A stretch of DNA of 64,000 nucleotides from Emticicia sp965283955. GTDB lineage: Bacteria > Bacteroidota > Bacteroidia > Cytophagales > Spirosomataceae. The notes under the pieces were generated by a model. That model searched no databases and was not told the origin of the DNA. It saw only the letters and a program-made list of their open reading frames with translations. The stretch covers positions 2,356,001-2,420,000 of the forward strand of contig CBDIQW010000001.1 in assembly GCA_965283955.1 (NCBI GenBank), given 5' to 3'. The translations under genes and the position numbers were made by a program. Below, one piece after another: positions 44,422 through 54,262 of the stretch (positions are counted from its first letter, which is position 1; the number at the start of each line of letters is the position of its first letter).

Positions 44422-45492
44422 TTATTTCTTTCCCCGTAAATATTGCTTCGGTAAATCAATCTCAAAACCTAATTCATGTGCTGCATTTTGTGGAAAATAT
44501 GGATTACGTAGTAATTCTCTCGCCAAAAATACCAAATCAGCTTTGCCCGAACTTATAATTTCATTGGCTTGTTCAGCCGAAGTAATTAACCCAACTGCTC
44601 CTGTTTTTATGCCAACTTTGGCTCTTATTTCTTCGGCAAAAGGCACTTGATAGTTCGGGGCAATCGGAATTTCTTTTGGAGCGACAAATCCGCCCGTCGA
44701 GCAGTCAATTAAATCAATTCCTTTTTCCTTCAAAATAGCCGAAAGTCGAACCGAATCTTCAATTTTCCAGCCATCGGCACGCCAATCAGTGGCCGAAATT
44801 CTGACGAATAGTGGTGTTTCGGCAGGAACAACTTCTTTCACGGCATCAATTACCAATAGCAATACTCTCGAACGATTTTCAAAACTTCCACCAAACTCAT
44901 CCATACGATTATTGGCTACTGGCGAAAGAAACTCATTCAGCAAATATCCATGTGCCGCATGAATTTCTATAATTTTAAAACCCGCTTCGATGGCACGTTT
45001 GGCAGCTCGCTTAAAATCTTCAACGATTTGTTCAATATCGACCTTTGTTAGTTCTTTTGAATACGTTTTTAGGTCGGTCAGTAAAGTAGCACTTGGCGAA
45101 ACTGGTTGCCAGCCACCTTCTTCGCTCGAAATGTATTTACCACCTTCCCACGGTGCAGTCGAACTTGCTTTATAGCCTGCATGAGCCAATTGCACACCCG
45201 CAACCGAGCCATTTTTATGAATAAAATCAGTGATTCGGCGAATGGGAGTAATGTGTTCGTCTTTCCACAGACCCAAATCTCCTGCCGAAATCCTTCCTTC
45301 GGGCGAAACTGCCATTGCTTCGGTAATTATCAAGCCAGCACCACCAACGGCTCGACTACCCAAATGCACAAAATGCCAATCATTTACAAAACCATCGGTG
45401 GCTGAATATTGGCACATCGGTGACATCACGATTCTGTTTTTTAGGGTAACACCCTTTATTTGGAGCGGAGAAAAAAGAGTTATTTCTTCCAT
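44422..45492 (-). CDS. NADH:flavin oxidoreductase, Old Yellow Enzyme family (YqjM/NamA type)
   Basis: 356 residues, FMN-binding TIM barrel. YqjM-class marks: SPMCQYSA with the regulatory cysteine (about C27), VQLAHAGYKAS, and the active-site pair in EIHAAHGYLLNEFLSP (HxxH pattern). NRMDEFGGSFENRSR is the usual loop. It reduces C=C bonds of enones. It is cytosolic and opposite in direction to the sugar genes that surround it. Confidence 0.93.
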   Translation of the reverse strand: MEEITLFSPLQIKGVTLKNRIVMSPMCQYSATDGFVNDWHFVHLGSRAVGGAGLIITEAMAVSPEGRISAGDLGLWKDEHITPIRRITDFIHKNGSVAGVQLAHAGYKASSTAPWEGGKYISSEEGGWQPVSPSATLLTDLKTYSKELTKVDIEQIVEDFKRAAKRAIEAGFKIIEIHAAHGYLLNEFLSPVANNRMDEFGGSFENRSRVLLLVIDAVKEVVPAETPLFVRISATDWRADGWKIEDSVRLSAILKEKGIDLIDCSTGGFVAPKEIPIAPNYQVPFAEEIRAKVGIKTGAVGLITSAEQANEIISSGKADLVFLARELLRNPYFPQNAAHELGFEIDLPKQYLRGKK

Positions 45493-45678
45493 GAATTATA
45501 TCTTGATTGTATGAAGTGAAAACGAATATATAGAAAATCATTTTTTCGGCCGATTAGTTTCTTTTAGTGTTTCATTATACCTATTTCTTGACCCTATCTA
45601 CATGAATTAGGTCAATTAAATATCAAAATCTTAATATTTTTGGTTAAATAGGTATTAGATTGGTATTCCTTTAATCAC

Positions 45679-45686
45679 TAATTTTG
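45679..45686 (+). promoter_or_regulatory. -7 element (TAATTTTG) for the DUF1080 gene
   Basis: It matches TAnnTTTG 26 bases before the ATG; TTG at 45660-45662 is 16 bases upstream, slightly close. Confidence 0.5.
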
Positions 45687-45711
45687 ATTCATTATTCAAT
45701 CATCTAAAAGT

Positions 45712-47106
45712 ATGAAAAAAACACTTATTATTGCCTATTCAATCATTCTATCAGTCACTAATTCATCATTAGTTTTCGCTCAAAATCGGACCGACGCTCG
45801 GTGGACAAACTTATTCAATGGTAAAGATTTAAAAGGCTGGACTCAACGTGGAGGCAAAGCTACATATACAGTAGAAAACGGTGAAATAGTTGGTACAACT
45901 GTAAAAGATACGCCAAACTCATTTCTCTGCACCGAAAAAGACTACGGCGATTTTATTCTCGAACTTGATCTCAAACTTGATAATGAAATGAACGGTGGCG
46001 TACAGTTCCGCAGCCTTTCAAAACCTGACTATCAGAATGGTCGTGTACATGGTTACCAAATGGAAGTTGACCCTTCGGCTCGTGCTTGGTCAGGTGCTAT
46101 CTATGATGAAGGTCGCCGTGATTGGTTGTATATTCCGAATAATAACCCCGAAGGTAAAAAAGCATTCAAACCAGTTGGTCAGTGGAATAAATATCGCATC
46201 GAAGCCATCGGAAATACACTTCGTACGTTCATCAATGGCGTTCCAACAGCCCATGTAATTGATGATATGACCGCACAAGGTTTCATTGCTTTGCAAGTAC
46301 ACTCAATCTACGGGCCAATGAAAGAAGGAATGAAAATTCGTTGGAAAAACATCAGAATTCAGACCGAAAACCTTAAACCAAGTCCGTTGGATAATTGCCC
46401 AGTGGTAAACTTAATTTTGAATAATCTTTCGGAGCAAGAAAAAGCACAAGGTTTCAAAATGCTTTTCAATGGTAAAGATTTCACAGGTTGGAGAGCCGTT
46501 CACGGAACAGAAATGCCAAAACAACATTGGGCAGTAGTTGATGGAACAATTAACGTTAGTCCGTCAGATGGTTCTGAAACTGGAAACGATATTGTTACGA
46601 ATGAGCAATTTGGTGCATTTGAATTAGTTTTTGAATTTAAACTTACCGAAGGTGCAAATTCTGGCGTAAAATATTTTGTTAACGAAGCTTTTGATTCTAA
46701 CGGAAAATCAGGTATCGGACTTGAATTCCAAGTGCTTGATGATGAAAAACACCCAGATGCAAAAATGGGAGCAGTTGGAAATCGTACGTTGGCGAGTTTA
46801 TACGATTTGATTCCAAGCTATAAAATCGACAAAGATTTGAAAATGGATAGACGTTTCATCAAAAAAATTGGCGATTGGAATCAAGGCCGTGTGGTTGTTT
46901 ATCCAAATAACATCGTTCAACACTGGCTAAATGGCTTCAAAGTAGTAGAATATGAGCGTAAGAGCAATGTTTTCAATGCTTTAGTGGCTCGTTCAAAATA
47001 CAAAGATTACAACGGTTTTGGTGCAGCCGATAAAGGAAATATCTTGCTTCAAGACCACGGTAATAATGTTTCGTTCAGAAATATCAAAATCCGTGAATTG
47101 AAATAA
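45712..47106 (+). CDS. Protein with two DUF1080 (3-keto-disaccharide hydrolase) domains
   Basis: 464 residues: signal peptide (ends near VFAQ, 24), and two LamG-like DUF1080 domains. The first (about 32-220) starts WTNLFNGKDLKGWTQRGG; the second (about 245-464) starts FKMLFNGKDFTGWRAVHG. Each has a glycan-face phrase (GGVQFRS, SGVKYFVN). DUF1080 proteins of Bacteroides hydrolyse 3-keto-glucosides, and the neighbours (Tat oxidoreductase, Tat isomerase) fit that. Two domains in one chain could give two substrate sites. Confidence 0.9.
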   Translation: MKKTLIIAYSIILSVTNSSLVFAQNRTDARWTNLFNGKDLKGWTQRGGKATYTVENGEIVGTTVKDTPNSFLCTEKDYGDFILELDLKLDNEMNGGVQFRSLSKPDYQNGRVHGYQMEVDPSARAWSGAIYDEGRRDWLYIPNNNPEGKKAFKPVGQWNKYRIEAIGNTLRTFINGVPTAHVIDDMTAQGFIALQVHSIYGPMKEGMKIRWKNIRIQTENLKPSPLDNCPVVNLILNNLSEQEKAQGFKMLFNGKDFTGWRAVHGTEMPKQHWAVVDGTINVSPSDGSETGNDIVTNEQFGAFELVFEFKLTEGANSGVKYFVNEAFDSNGKSGIGLEFQVLDDEKHPDAKMGAVGNRTLASLYDLIPSYKIDKDLKMDRRFIKKIGDWNQGRVVVYPNNIVQHWLNGFKVVEYERKSNVFNALVARSKYKDYNGFGAADKGNILLQDHGNNVSFRNIKIRELK

Positions 47107-47139
47107 ATCGTTTTTTCAACGCCATCTATTTAACCTATC

Positions 47140-49171
47140 ATGAAAAAAATACATTTTATTGGAGTTGCTCTACTTTGTGCAACGGTCGGCTATGCCCAAA
47201 AGCCTGTACAGCCAGCGTTAGGTGTTCGCACAGTAAAAACACTGAAAGTCAATGGTTTAGAATTTAAAGACCTCAATAAAAACGGTAAACTTGATAAGTA
47301 CGAAGATTGGCGTTTACCGCAAGAAGCCCGCATCAAAGATTTGATTTCGCAGATGACTTTGGAAGAAAAAATCGGCTTCATGCTCATCAGTACCACTCGT
47401 ATGGCTGGCGATAATGTCTTTCAGGCAAATGCACCAAAAACCGAAATTTCGAGCGGTTTCAACGAAGAAGATTTAGTGCAGCCAACCAATATGTTTACCC
47501 GTAAGCCTTTGGCGGTCTTATATATTATCGGCGGCGGGTACGACAAAAGCGGTCAATCAGATTCACCAAAGACACTTTATTTTAAGAGCCAATACGAGTG
47601 CCAAAATAATGGCCGAATGGTCGAATAATTTACAAACTTTGTGCGAAAATTCACGTTTGGGGATTCCTGCCATTGTTGCTTCTAACCCACGAAACCACGT
47701 TACGACTGATGCTTCGGTGGGCTTGAGTGTTGGTACAACCGTTTTCTCAAGATGGCCTGGTGAATTAGGTTTGGCCGCCATGCGAGATTTGAAGCTGACT
47801 CGTGAATTTGCCGAAATTGCCGCCAAAGAATGGGCTTCAGTTGGACTCAGAAAAGGTTATATGTACATGGCCGATTTAGCAACCGAGCCACGTTGGCAAC
47901 GTGTAGAAGGCACTTTTGGCGAAGATGCCGACCTTGCCGCCAGCATGACAAGAGAAATTGTTTTGGGTTTTCAAGGCATAAAATTGAATAAAAACTCAAT
48001 CGCATTGACAACCAAACACTTCCCAGGTGGAGGTCCGCAGGAAGGCGGACAAGATTCGCATTTCGATTGGGGAAAATATGCACATTACCCAGGTGGAATG
48101 TTTGATTATCATGTAAAACCTTTCAAGGCTGCTATTGATGCAGGCACTTCGTCTATCATGCCATATTACTCAGCTCCGAAAGATAAGAGCATGGAAGCAG
48201 TAGGTTTTTCATACAACAAGGCCATTATTCAAGATTTATTACGCAAAAAACTTGGTTTCAAAGGAATTATTAACTCTGATACTGGCCCGATTGACATGAT
48301 GCCGTGGGGCGTTGAAAACCTCACAATTACCGAACGCTATAAAAAAGCATTGGATGCGGGCGTAGATATTTTTTCTGGCGGAGCAGACCCTGCTCTTTTG
48401 CTCGAAACAGTAAAGAAAGGAATGGTTACAGAAGAGAGAATCAATGAGTCGATTGCGAAGTTATTGAAAGAAAAATTTGATTTAGGGTTATTTGAAAATC
48501 CTTATGTTGATGTAGAAAAGGCTACAAAAACTGTCGGAAATGCTGAGTTTCAGAAAAAAGCAGATTTAGCTCTCAGAAAATCAATTGTATTACTCAGAAA
48601 TGATGAAAAACTTTTACCGATTTCAAAGAAAGCCGATGGCGGCCGCACAAAAGTGTATTTTGAAACGTATAAAGAAAGTAGTGGCAGAGGACAAGCACAA
48701 ACTTCGGCAATCAATGTAAATAAGCCTACTATTCAAAACGCAAATATCGAATTTGTTTCGACCAAAGAAGAAGCCGATGTTGTATTGCTTTGGTTGATTC
48801 CGAGCGGTGGCGGCTTGTTTAGTTCGGGTGGACAACCTATCGAACTAAGTCTTTCAAAGAACAAAATTGATGTAGCTCATGTGAATGAAATTTTGAATAC
48901 AAAACCAACCATTTTGGCTATCAACTTTACAAATTCGTGGGTAATTGATGAAATTGACAAAGGCAAAGCTAAAACCATTTTAGCAACTTTCGGAACAACC
49001 CAAGATGCTCTTTTGGATATTGTAAGCGGAGCTTTCAACCCAACAGGAAAGTTGCCTTTCACGATACCAATTTCAGAAAAAGCTGTACAAGAAAATAAAT
49101 CAGACGTACCAGGTTATCTGGAGCCAAATTATGCTCTATTCAAATTCGGTGCTGGACTGAGTTATAAGTGA
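47140..49171 (+). pseudogene. Glycoside hydrolase family 3, frameshifted near 47520
   Basis: Exported beta-glycosidase. Signal peptide (MKKIHFIGVALLCATVGYAQ), then a linker and the GH3 barrel starting RIKDLISQMTLEEKIGFML. The frame breaks after KPLAV. The next frame reads LSAAGTTKAVNQIHQRHFI and continues to MAEWSNNLQ and the stop at 49171. One extra T near 47521 explains it. The nucleophile Asp lies in GIINSDTG (nt about 48278), the substrate loop in TTKHFPGGG. A C-terminal alpha/beta domain follows (SIVLLRNDEKLLPIS). Total about 677 residues. Confidence 0.92.
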
Positions 49172-49238
49172 TTTGGTAGAAAAAAATACATGAAAGTGAA
49201 AATTTTAGTAGATTTACATGAATTAAATACAAACATGT

Positions 49239-49895
49239 ATGAACGCAACTACCGAAATACTGAGCTTAATCATGGATACTCCCGAAGCATTCAAAATCTT
49301 GGAAAAAGCCCAAGATATGCTTCGAAATGAGCAACAAAAGCGAGAGGAGTTTTATAATTGGGTCACAGATGATTTGAAAGCTGAGTTTATCAATGGTGAA
49401 ATCATTGTACATTCGCCCGTAAAAAGTAGCCACGCTCAAGCAAGTGAAAACCTGTTTTCAATACTACGCATGTATACTCTAAAACATAAACTTGGCAGAG
49501 TTACGCACGAAAAAGTAATGGCGAGGTTTACCAGAAATGATTATGAGCCAGATGTCATGTTTTTCAGTAAAGAAAAAGCCGATTTGATTCAACCCAATCA
49601 ATCGCTTTTTCCTGTACCAGACTTTATCGTTGAAGTTTTATCGGATAGCACTGCCGAAAGAGACCGTGGTATAAAATTTAGGGATTTTGAGGCACATCAA
49701 GTAGCAGAATATTGGCTCGTGGATGTCGAAACAAAGGTAGTAGAACAGTATATTATCAAAAATGGACAATACGAACTAATCAAAAAAACCGATGAAGGTA
49801 TCATTCATTGTTCGGTTCTGAGAGGTTTAGATTTTCCAGTTGAAGCAATTTTTAGTGAACAAAAACAATTTGAGTTTATACAACAAATCATTTAG
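49239..49895 (+). CDS. Uma2 family endonuclease-like protein (DUF820)
   Basis: 218 residues with a PD-(D/E)XK fold: EPDVMFF (Asp), then PDFIVEVLSDST (Glu), and EYWLVDVETKVVEQY. Such genes are numerous in cyanobacteria and some Bacteroidota; their function is unknown. It sits inside the sugar locus between GH3 and the Gfo/Idh gene but has no evident link to sugar use. It ends 40 bases before the next start. Confidence 0.85.
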   Translation: MNATTEILSLIMDTPEAFKILEKAQDMLRNEQQKREEFYNWVTDDLKAEFINGEIIVHSPVKSSHAQASENLFSILRMYTLKHKLGRVTHEKVMARFTRNDYEPDVMFFSKEKADLIQPNQSLFPVPDFIVEVLSDSTAERDRGIKFRDFEAHQVAEYWLVDVETKVVEQYIIKNGQYELIKKTDEGIIHCSVLRGLDFPVEAIFSEQKQFEFIQQII

Positions 49896-49935
49896 TTATT
49901 CAATCAAGTACATAATATTCAATCAGTATAAAACT

Positions 49936-51306
49936 ATGACAACTCGTAGAGATTTTATTATCAAATCGGTTATTGCAAGTGCTGGCGTAGCCGTTGGCGG
50001 CTCTGCTTTTGCAAAACCAACAGGCAGTTTTTCGGCCAAAAGTTATGGCAAAATCATTGGTGCAAATGACCGTGTTCGTGTAGGTTGCGTAGGTTTCTCT
50101 GACCGCCACCGTGCCTCACACGTAGGTCCATTCAAAGAGCTTTCAAAAGGCATGAACTTTGAAATGGTAGCACTTTCTGACTTATGGAATCGCCGTCGTG
50201 AAGAAGGAAAAGCGTATCTTGATAAGCAATTAGGTAGTGATGTGAAGGTTTTCCGTAATAACGAAGAACTTTACAACTCTAAAATGGTTGATGCCGTATT
50301 TATCTCAACTGCCGATTTTCAACACGCTTTGCACACAATTGAGGCGGTAAAAGCAGGTTGCGATACTTACACAGAAAAGCCATTGGCCGAAACAATGGAA
50401 GATAACCGTGCGGTATTGAAAGCAGTAAAAGAATCGGGTAAAATCGTACAGATTGGTTCACAACGCCGTAGTGGGGAAAATTACTTTGCGGCAGAAGATT
50501 TCATTAAATCTGGTAAATTTGGTCCAATCGTGATGGTTGAATTGATGTGGAACGTAAACCAACCAGGCCGTTGGAGAAGACCAGAATTAGTAAAAGACTT
50601 AAAAGAATCGGATGTTGATTGGAAACGCTATTTGATGAACCGCCCGATGGTTGCATTCGACCCACGTAAATACTTAGAATATCGTTTATTCTGGCCTTAT
50701 TCTTCGGGTATTCCAGGCCAATGGATGAGTCACCAAATTGATACGGTTCACTGGTTTTCTGGCTTACCACACCCACGTAGCGTAGTTGCCAATGGTGGAA
50801 TTTATCAATGGAAAGATGGTCGTAGTAATGCAGATACCCTAACAGTAGTATTCGATTACGGCCCATTAAATGACCCATCAACGGGCTTCCAAGTACAATT
50901 CACAAGTCGTTTCTCAAACGCTGCGGGTGATACCAAAGAATTGTACTACTCAAACGGTGGTATGATTAACCTCGATACTAACGAGATTTCGGATACGGGT
51001 GGCTTGCGTGAGCGTGAAGCAAAAGCAATGGGATTAAGTGCGAATCTATTGCCAAAAATCAAACTTGAAGGACAAAAAGTTGAGTCAGGTGCAAATACTG
51101 GTGGTGACCCACTCACATTCAACCACATCAAAAACTGGATGGAATGTGTGCGTAGCCGCAAAACACCTCACGCTCCAATCGAAGCAGGTTATTCGCACTC
51201 AATCGCTACCATCATGTCGAATGCAGCTTACCGCACGGGCTTGAAAGTAACTTTCGATACAAAAACTCAAGAAGTATTGGCTGGCGGAAAACCGTTTAAG
51301 TATTAA
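49936..51306 (+). CDS. Gfo/Idh/MocA family oxidoreductase, Tat-exported
   Basis: 456 residues: Tat signal MTTRRDFIIKSVIASAGVAV, NAD(P)-binding Rossmann domain (VRVGCVGFSDRHRASHVG, about 52-69), DAVFISTADFQHALHTIEAV and YTEKPLAE with the conserved Lys. A C-terminal substrate domain follows. The protein acts folded, with its cofactor, in the periplasm. Related proteins oxidise glycosides at C3 or belong to GH109. It fits with the DUF1080 protein and isomerase. ATG 49936 is chosen for the Tat motif. Confidence 0.9.
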   Translation: MTTRRDFIIKSVIASAGVAVGGSAFAKPTGSFSAKSYGKIIGANDRVRVGCVGFSDRHRASHVGPFKELSKGMNFEMVALSDLWNRRREEGKAYLDKQLGSDVKVFRNNEELYNSKMVDAVFISTADFQHALHTIEAVKAGCDTYTEKPLAETMEDNRAVLKAVKESGKIVQIGSQRRSGENYFAAEDFIKSGKFGPIVMVELMWNVNQPGRWRRPELVKDLKESDVDWKRYLMNRPMVAFDPRKYLEYRLFWPYSSGIPGQWMSHQIDTVHWFSGLPHPRSVVANGGIYQWKDGRSNADTLTVVFDYGPLNDPSTGFQVQFTSRFSNAAGDTKELYYSNGGMINLDTNEISDTGGLREREAKAMGLSANLLPKIKLEGQKVESGANTGGDPLTFNHIKNWMECVRSRKTPHAPIEAGYSHSIATIMSNAAYRTGLKVTFDTKTQEVLAGGKPFKY

Positions 51307-51636
51307 GAGTTTTCCGTCCACATTAAATATTTTTTTGGAAAAGGGGCATTTTATGCTCCTTTTCTATTTTTCTAACAGGTCAAACGAATACAATAGTTTT
51401 GCCCTTTCAGGGCAAAACAAATCGAATATTACCAAAATTATTTCACCCTTTCAGGGCTTTAGGTATCTTTGTACATCACTTTTCTAAGGGCGATGCCCTT
51501 AGTTAACAAGCTTATAACCTTTCAGGCTTAAAAGTAAAATAGTTTCATTGCCGTTCTCTAAGCTGTATTTCCTAATTCAGATTATGGGTTTTCAGAAAAA
51601 AAGTTAAATTTGTTTAAACTTTATTCTTTAACCTCC
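51307..51636. repeat. Repeat-rich spacer with CCTTTCAGG hairpins
   Basis: No gene. Hairpins: TTTTGCCC, TTTCA, GGGCAAAA (51397-51417); CCC, TTTCA, GGG (51446-51456); CTAAGGGC, GAT, GCCCTTAG (51484-51502); a fourth CCTTTCAGG at 51518-51526. Between them TATCTTTG (51464-51471) matches the promoter -7 box. A further box TAAATTTG (51605-51612) precedes the next gene by 24 bases. Confidence 0.75.
51605..51612 (+). promoter_or_regulatory. -7 element (TAAATTTG)
   Basis: It matches TAnnTTTG 24 bases before the ATG at 51637. No TTG at the usual distance. Confidence 0.45.
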
Positions 51637-52548
51637 ATGAACACACAATCTAAACTTTTGCTAATTTTTATCTTCGTTGCTCATCTTGCTTTTTCACAGG
51701 ATTCTATTGTTGTAAAGATGGAAGTAAAGGCAGGTCATGTTCGTTCGATTCGTTCAAAACCCGTTCTTTCCTTGGAAAAAGATATTTCAAAGTTTACGAT
51801 TATTGAAAATCTAAAAAGTTTTCTCATCAAACGATTTTCTGTCTTTCCTGAACATTCTGCCTATCAAGATTTAAAAAATAACTTAATGACAGAAGCTGAT
51901 TTTATAGCAAGAACTAAACTTTTTGACTTTGATTCTTCTAAAGTTTATAAAGGTCGCTCCAAGAGCATAGTTTATTGTTTGGTAGGCACATCAATTGAAG
52001 GTAAGAGAATTGTAATAATTGACCAAAACGGAGATTATAATTTCAATAACGACTACATATTTGCTTTCGATTTTATACCTGAAAGTTTTAAGCCAGACCA
52101 AGCTGGTTTCTTTAGCAGTAAAGAGGTCAACAAATTTTTAGACGAGCAAGTAGCTGCCGTTGAGCTAAAAGTCGAAGGCTTTTATGACACTACTCGGTAT
52201 TCGAGAAATATTTTAATCAAACCTGTTCCATATAATACTGGTGCGGGCTATCCTAACAAAACAGAGCAAGAATTACATCTTTCTGTAGAGCTATCTGAGC
52301 ATTTAGAAGGAGAGCTTATACTTAATGGCAATAAATATTATTTGTCTATGTATAATATATTGCCTTGTCTGAGCTACAAAAACAAATCTTTATTAAGACT
52401 ATTGTTCCGCAAAGAAAATGAAGAATTTAATGCAAAAAATAATAATAGCAATCACCCTGATTTTCTTATGATTGAAAATAAAAAGTATTTGATTACCTCA
52501 GTTTCTCGATTTGGCGATGAAGTAATTTTGCGTTATTCTAAAGAGTAA
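51637..52548 (+). CDS. Exported protein of unknown function
   Basis: 303 residues with signal peptide (ends near AFSQ, 21). No known domain is recognised. Phrases such as SIVYCLVGTSIEGKRIVIID, DQNGDYNFNNDYIFAFDF (an EF-hand-like DxNxDxxFxND stretch) suggest a beta-rich extracellular protein, perhaps calcium binding; this is inference. It is monocistronic, ending at a bidirectional hairpin. Confidence 0.65.
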   Translation: MNTQSKLLLIFIFVAHLAFSQDSIVVKMEVKAGHVRSIRSKPVLSLEKDISKFTIIENLKSFLIKRFSVFPEHSAYQDLKNNLMTEADFIARTKLFDFDSSKVYKGRSKSIVYCLVGTSIEGKRIVIIDQNGDYNFNNDYIFAFDFIPESFKPDQAGFFSSKEVNKFLDEQVAAVELKVEGFYDTTRYSRNILIKPVPYNTGAGYPNKTEQELHLSVELSEHLEGELILNGNKYYLSMYNILPCLSYKNKSLLRLLFRKENEEFNAKNNNSNHPDFLMIENKKYLITSVSRFGDEVILRYSKE

Positions 52549-52552
52549 AACA

Positions 52553-52585
52553 AAGGAAGCCTTCGTTTTGAGCGAAGACTTCCTT
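52553..52585. terminator. Bidirectional terminator hairpin
   Basis: AAGGAAG, C, CTTCG pairs with CGAAG, A, CTTCCTT around TTTTGAG. On the minus strand TTTGTTTT follows, so it best serves the acyl-CoA ligase gene. Confidence 0.7.
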
Positions 52586-52601
52586 ATAAAAACTCAAAAC
52601 A

Positions 52602-54140
52602 CTATTTTCCCCGCAGTTCCCGCTTCAAAATCTTCCCCGAAGCTCCCATCGGTAAGCTACTCATAAATTCTACTACCCGAGGATATTTATAGGATGCAAT
52701 GCGTTCTTTTGTCCAAGTAATCAATTCTTGTTCCGATATTTGAGTATCGGGTTTTAGCACCACACAAGCTTTTATTTCTTCACCATACTCATTGCTCGGT
52801 ACGCCAATTACTGCTACCATCGAAATGGCAGAGTGCTGCATCATCACTTCTTCCACTTCTCGTGGATAAACATTAAAGCCACCACGAATAATCATGTCTT
52901 TGGTGCGGTCAACGATAAAATAATAACCATCATCGTCTCTGATAGCAATATCGCCCGAGTGTAACCAGCCGTTTTTGATGCTCTCAGCCGTAGCATCGGG
53001 ACGTTTGTAATAACCTTTCGTTACGTTATGCCCACGGTAGCATAATTCGCCTTTTTCGTTTGCCCCGAGTTCGTTGCCATTTTCATCTTTTATACAAACC
53101 TCCACTCCCCAAACTGGCGTTCCAACCGAACCTGGCTTACGCACACGGTCTGGGTGATTGAATGTAACCACTGGCGAACCTTCCGACATTCCGTAGCCTT
53201 CCAAAATCGCAACATTATATTTTGCTTCAAAGTCTTTTAGCACCTGCACAGGTAAAGCCGCTCCACCCGACAAGCAAACTCGTAGCGAACTCGAATCGAA
53301 TTTATTGGCTTCTGGATAACTCAAAAGTCCCCAATACATCGTCGGCACGCCCGCAAAGTGCGTGATTTTTTCACTCTGAATCAACGAAAGCACCATTTCG
53401 GCATCGAATCTCGGTACAAGCACGGCCGTTGAACCTCGATAAATACTGGCAATCATGCACACCACTTGTCCGAAAATGTGGAAAAGTGGTAAAACCAGCA
53501 TTGTTTTATCAGTATAGCTCAAATCCTGCAAATCTTTACTCAGATTGGCATTCAAGAAAATGTTTGAGTGCGTAAGTTCAGCCCCCTTTGGTCGGCCAGT
53601 TGTACCCGAAGTATAAATAATTACCGCTGTATCGTCGGGTGAAGTAAAATAACTCTGAAAAACAGGCGATTTTCCTGCCATCAACACTCCCATTGTTTTT
53701 GTTCCTTCAATCGGCGAAGCATCAGTAAATGTGGGCGTAATCATGAAAAAATGCTCACACGAATTAGTCATTTCAAAGCCAGCGTGTCCTTCCTGACCCA
53801 TTGGCATTTCGGGCGTGCCGACAAAGCAAAAATAGGCTTTCGCATCCGAATCTTGCAAATGATAAGCAATTTCGTGGCGTTTTAGCAATACACTTAATGG
53901 CACAACCGATGCACCAGTTTTCAAAATTCCGAAATAAATCATCGGAAAATAGGGCAAGTTCGGGCAGGTCAAAGCTACTTTATCACCGTAACCAATGCCA
54001 AGCAAAGTAAGCCCATTGGCAATCTGATTAGCTGCGGCATCGAGCTGAGCAAACGTAATTCGTTTATCGGCAAATATTAAAGCCTCTTTATTGGAAGAGT
54101 TTCGGGCGTGATGTTCTAAGACAGTTGATAAGTTAAACAT
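52602..54140 (-). CDS. Acyl-CoA ligase (AMP-binding, long-chain fatty acid type)
   Basis: 512 residues of the ANL superfamily. AMP-binding core AVIIYTSGTTGRPKGAELTH (about 170-190); the GYGMSEGSP loop; YRGHNVTKGYYKRP; the hinge motif GDIAIRDDDGYYFIVDRTKD; and the catalytic lysine region MGASGKILKREL near the end. It activates fatty acids to acyl-CoA in the cytosol. ATG 54140 (MFNLSTVLEHHARN) is preferred over 54170. It stands alone. Confidence 0.9.
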   Translation of the reverse strand: MFNLSTVLEHHARNSSNKEALIFADKRITFAQLDAAANQIANGLTLLGIGYGDKVALTCPNLPYFPMIYFGILKTGASVVPLSVLLKRHEIAYHLQDSDAKAYFCFVGTPEMPMGQEGHAGFEMTNSCEHFFMITPTFTDASPIEGTKTMGVLMAGKSPVFQSYFTSPDDTAVIIYTSGTTGRPKGAELTHSNIFLNANLSKDLQDLSYTDKTMLVLPLFHIFGQVVCMIASIYRGSTAVLVPRFDAEMVLSLIQSEKITHFAGVPTMYWGLLSYPEANKFDSSSLRVCLSGGAALPVQVLKDFEAKYNVAILEGYGMSEGSPVVTFNHPDRVRKPGSVGTPVWGVEVCIKDENGNELGANEKGELCYRGHNVTKGYYKRPDATAESIKNGWLHSGDIAIRDDDGYYFIVDRTKDMIIRGGFNVYPREVEEVMMQHSAISMVAVIGVPSNEYGEEIKACVVLKPDTQISEQELITWTKERIASYKYPRVVEFMSSLPMGASGKILKRELRGK

Positions 54141-54262
54141 GATTTCTAACAGGTTATTTGGTCTTTGCAAGATAGATTTATTATAGTACTTTGAAAAGAA
54201 AAAATTGTTTTATTTGACGTTAAATTTTAACAAAAAACAAGAATTTGTCTATCAGAACATCG

